From Loktanella sp. (GTDB lineage Bacteria; Pseudomonadota; Alphaproteobacteria; Rhodobacterales; Rhodobacteraceae), in the NCBI GenBank assembly GCA_017390475.1, contig JAFPBO010000002.1, positions 29,488-93,487 of the forward strand: a DNA stretch of 64,000 bases. The letters run 5' to 3'. This document shows, one piece after another, positions 63,828-64,000 of the stretch (position 1 is the stretch's first letter; each line of letters opens with the position of its first letter). A program made the position numbers and the translations under genes. The notes under the pieces are model-generated. The model was given only the letters and a program-made list of their open reading frames with translations. It searched no databases and had not been told where the DNA came from.

Positions 63828-64000
63828 TAGGGTCAGGATGCATTGATTTCTGCTGCGCGGCGTGATTCACGGCTCCGAAAACGGAGTGGCGACATGAGCG
63901 ATCTATACTGGCTGAGCGACACGCAGATGGCCAAGCTGGAACCCTTTTTCCCAAAGTCCCACGGCAAGCCTCGTGTGGACGACAGGCGGGTGATGAGCGG
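63828..64000 (+). mobile_element. Left end of an IS5-family insertion sequence (partial)
   Basis: The element contains the transposase start at 63894 and continues past the window. The left boundary is estimated from ACTAGGGTCAGGATGC at about 63826-63841, which resembles IS5-group ends. The right end is not available, so the inverted repeats and target duplication cannot be seen. Confidence 0.5.
63894..64000 (+). CDS. IS5-family transposase, N-terminal fragment cut by window edge
   Basis: The first 35 residues are present: MSDLYWLSDTQMAKLEPFFP, followed by KSHGKPRVDDRRVMSG. The pattern LSDTQ...L.P.FP...G.PR.DDRRV is the typical start of IS5/IS1031-type transposases (DUF4096 region). The catalytic DDE part lies beyond the window, so completeness cannot be told. 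Confidence 0.8.
   Translation, partial: MSDLYWLSDTQMAKLEPFFPKSHGKPRVDDRRVMS

Noticed and set aside
63655-63954. 99-residue open frame on the minus strand near the right edge
   Set aside because: It crosses the IS left end, has no homology that I recognise and lies in the flp promoter region.

Overview
The window is GC-rich chromosomal DNA from an alphaproteobacterium, most likely of the Rhodobacteraceae (Roseobacter group). The indications are dense gene packing with many ATGA, GTGA and TTGA start/stop overlaps, a Rhizobium-type rhamnose operon, a carnitine dehydrogenase-thioesterase fusion, a Tad (Flp) pilus locus of alphaproteobacterial type, and an inverted pair of GC-rich intergenic repeats that resemble repeats I remember from this family. 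No rRNA, tRNA or CRISPR array was seen. Species cannot be named from the sequence alone.

Layout. 1-4693: a transglutaminase-like protein (cut by the window edge), an MFS transporter and a stand-alone adenylation-thiolation-reductase (A-T-R) enzyme. 4666-9649: an SDR, a divergent HxlR regulator and QorB-like reductase pair, a solo Hen1-type methyltransferase domain, a NUDIX hydrolase and a PiT phosphate transporter. 9646-17250: a carnitine and probably gamma-butyrobetaine catabolic island (CaiD-like hydratase, ADP-forming acyl-CoA ligase, acyl-CoA dehydrogenase, L-carnitine dehydrogenase/thioesterase fusion, BKACE cleavage enzyme, GlxA/CdhR-type regulator). 17237-23932: an arginine-type transaminase route (AruI, AruH, a TetR regulator, an arginine deiminase-superfamily hydrolase) divergent from a basic amino acid ABC importer. 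24106-29653: oppABCDF. 29671-40190: complete rhamnose catabolism and uptake, with rhaDA and rhaRSTPQMK transcribed divergently from a phased operator array. 40187-45671: an ABC importer of the Fe(III)/AfuABC type with a histidine phosphatase and an RpiR regulator. 45802-49858: class Ib ribonucleotide reductase nrdHIEF behind a well-formed cobalamin riboswitch. 50064-56498: a nickel/peptide-type ABC importer with a fused double ATPase, an EamA exporter and a SAM methyltransferase in one overlapping operon. 56502-63596: Tad pilus genes (tadG, tadE, tadC, tadB, tadA, cpaE, flp). 63894-64000: start of an IS5-family transposase.

How the genes work together. Most of the window is scavenging: quaternary amines, arginine, peptides, rhamnose, probably sugar phosphates, and a metal- or peptide-like ligand are each imported and, where enzymes are present, degraded by neighbouring operons with their own regulators. 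The most distinctive regulatory object is the B12 riboswitch on the B12-independent ribonucleotide reductase, which also has a promoter ending where the aptamer begins and a hairpin that can mask the nrdH ribosome binding site. The best candidates for undescribed biology are the solo Hen1 methyltransferase, the aruHI plus deiminase-like operon, the A-T-R cluster, and the ABC/EamA/methyltransferase operon with an upstream GTTAC-ATA-GTAAC palindrome.
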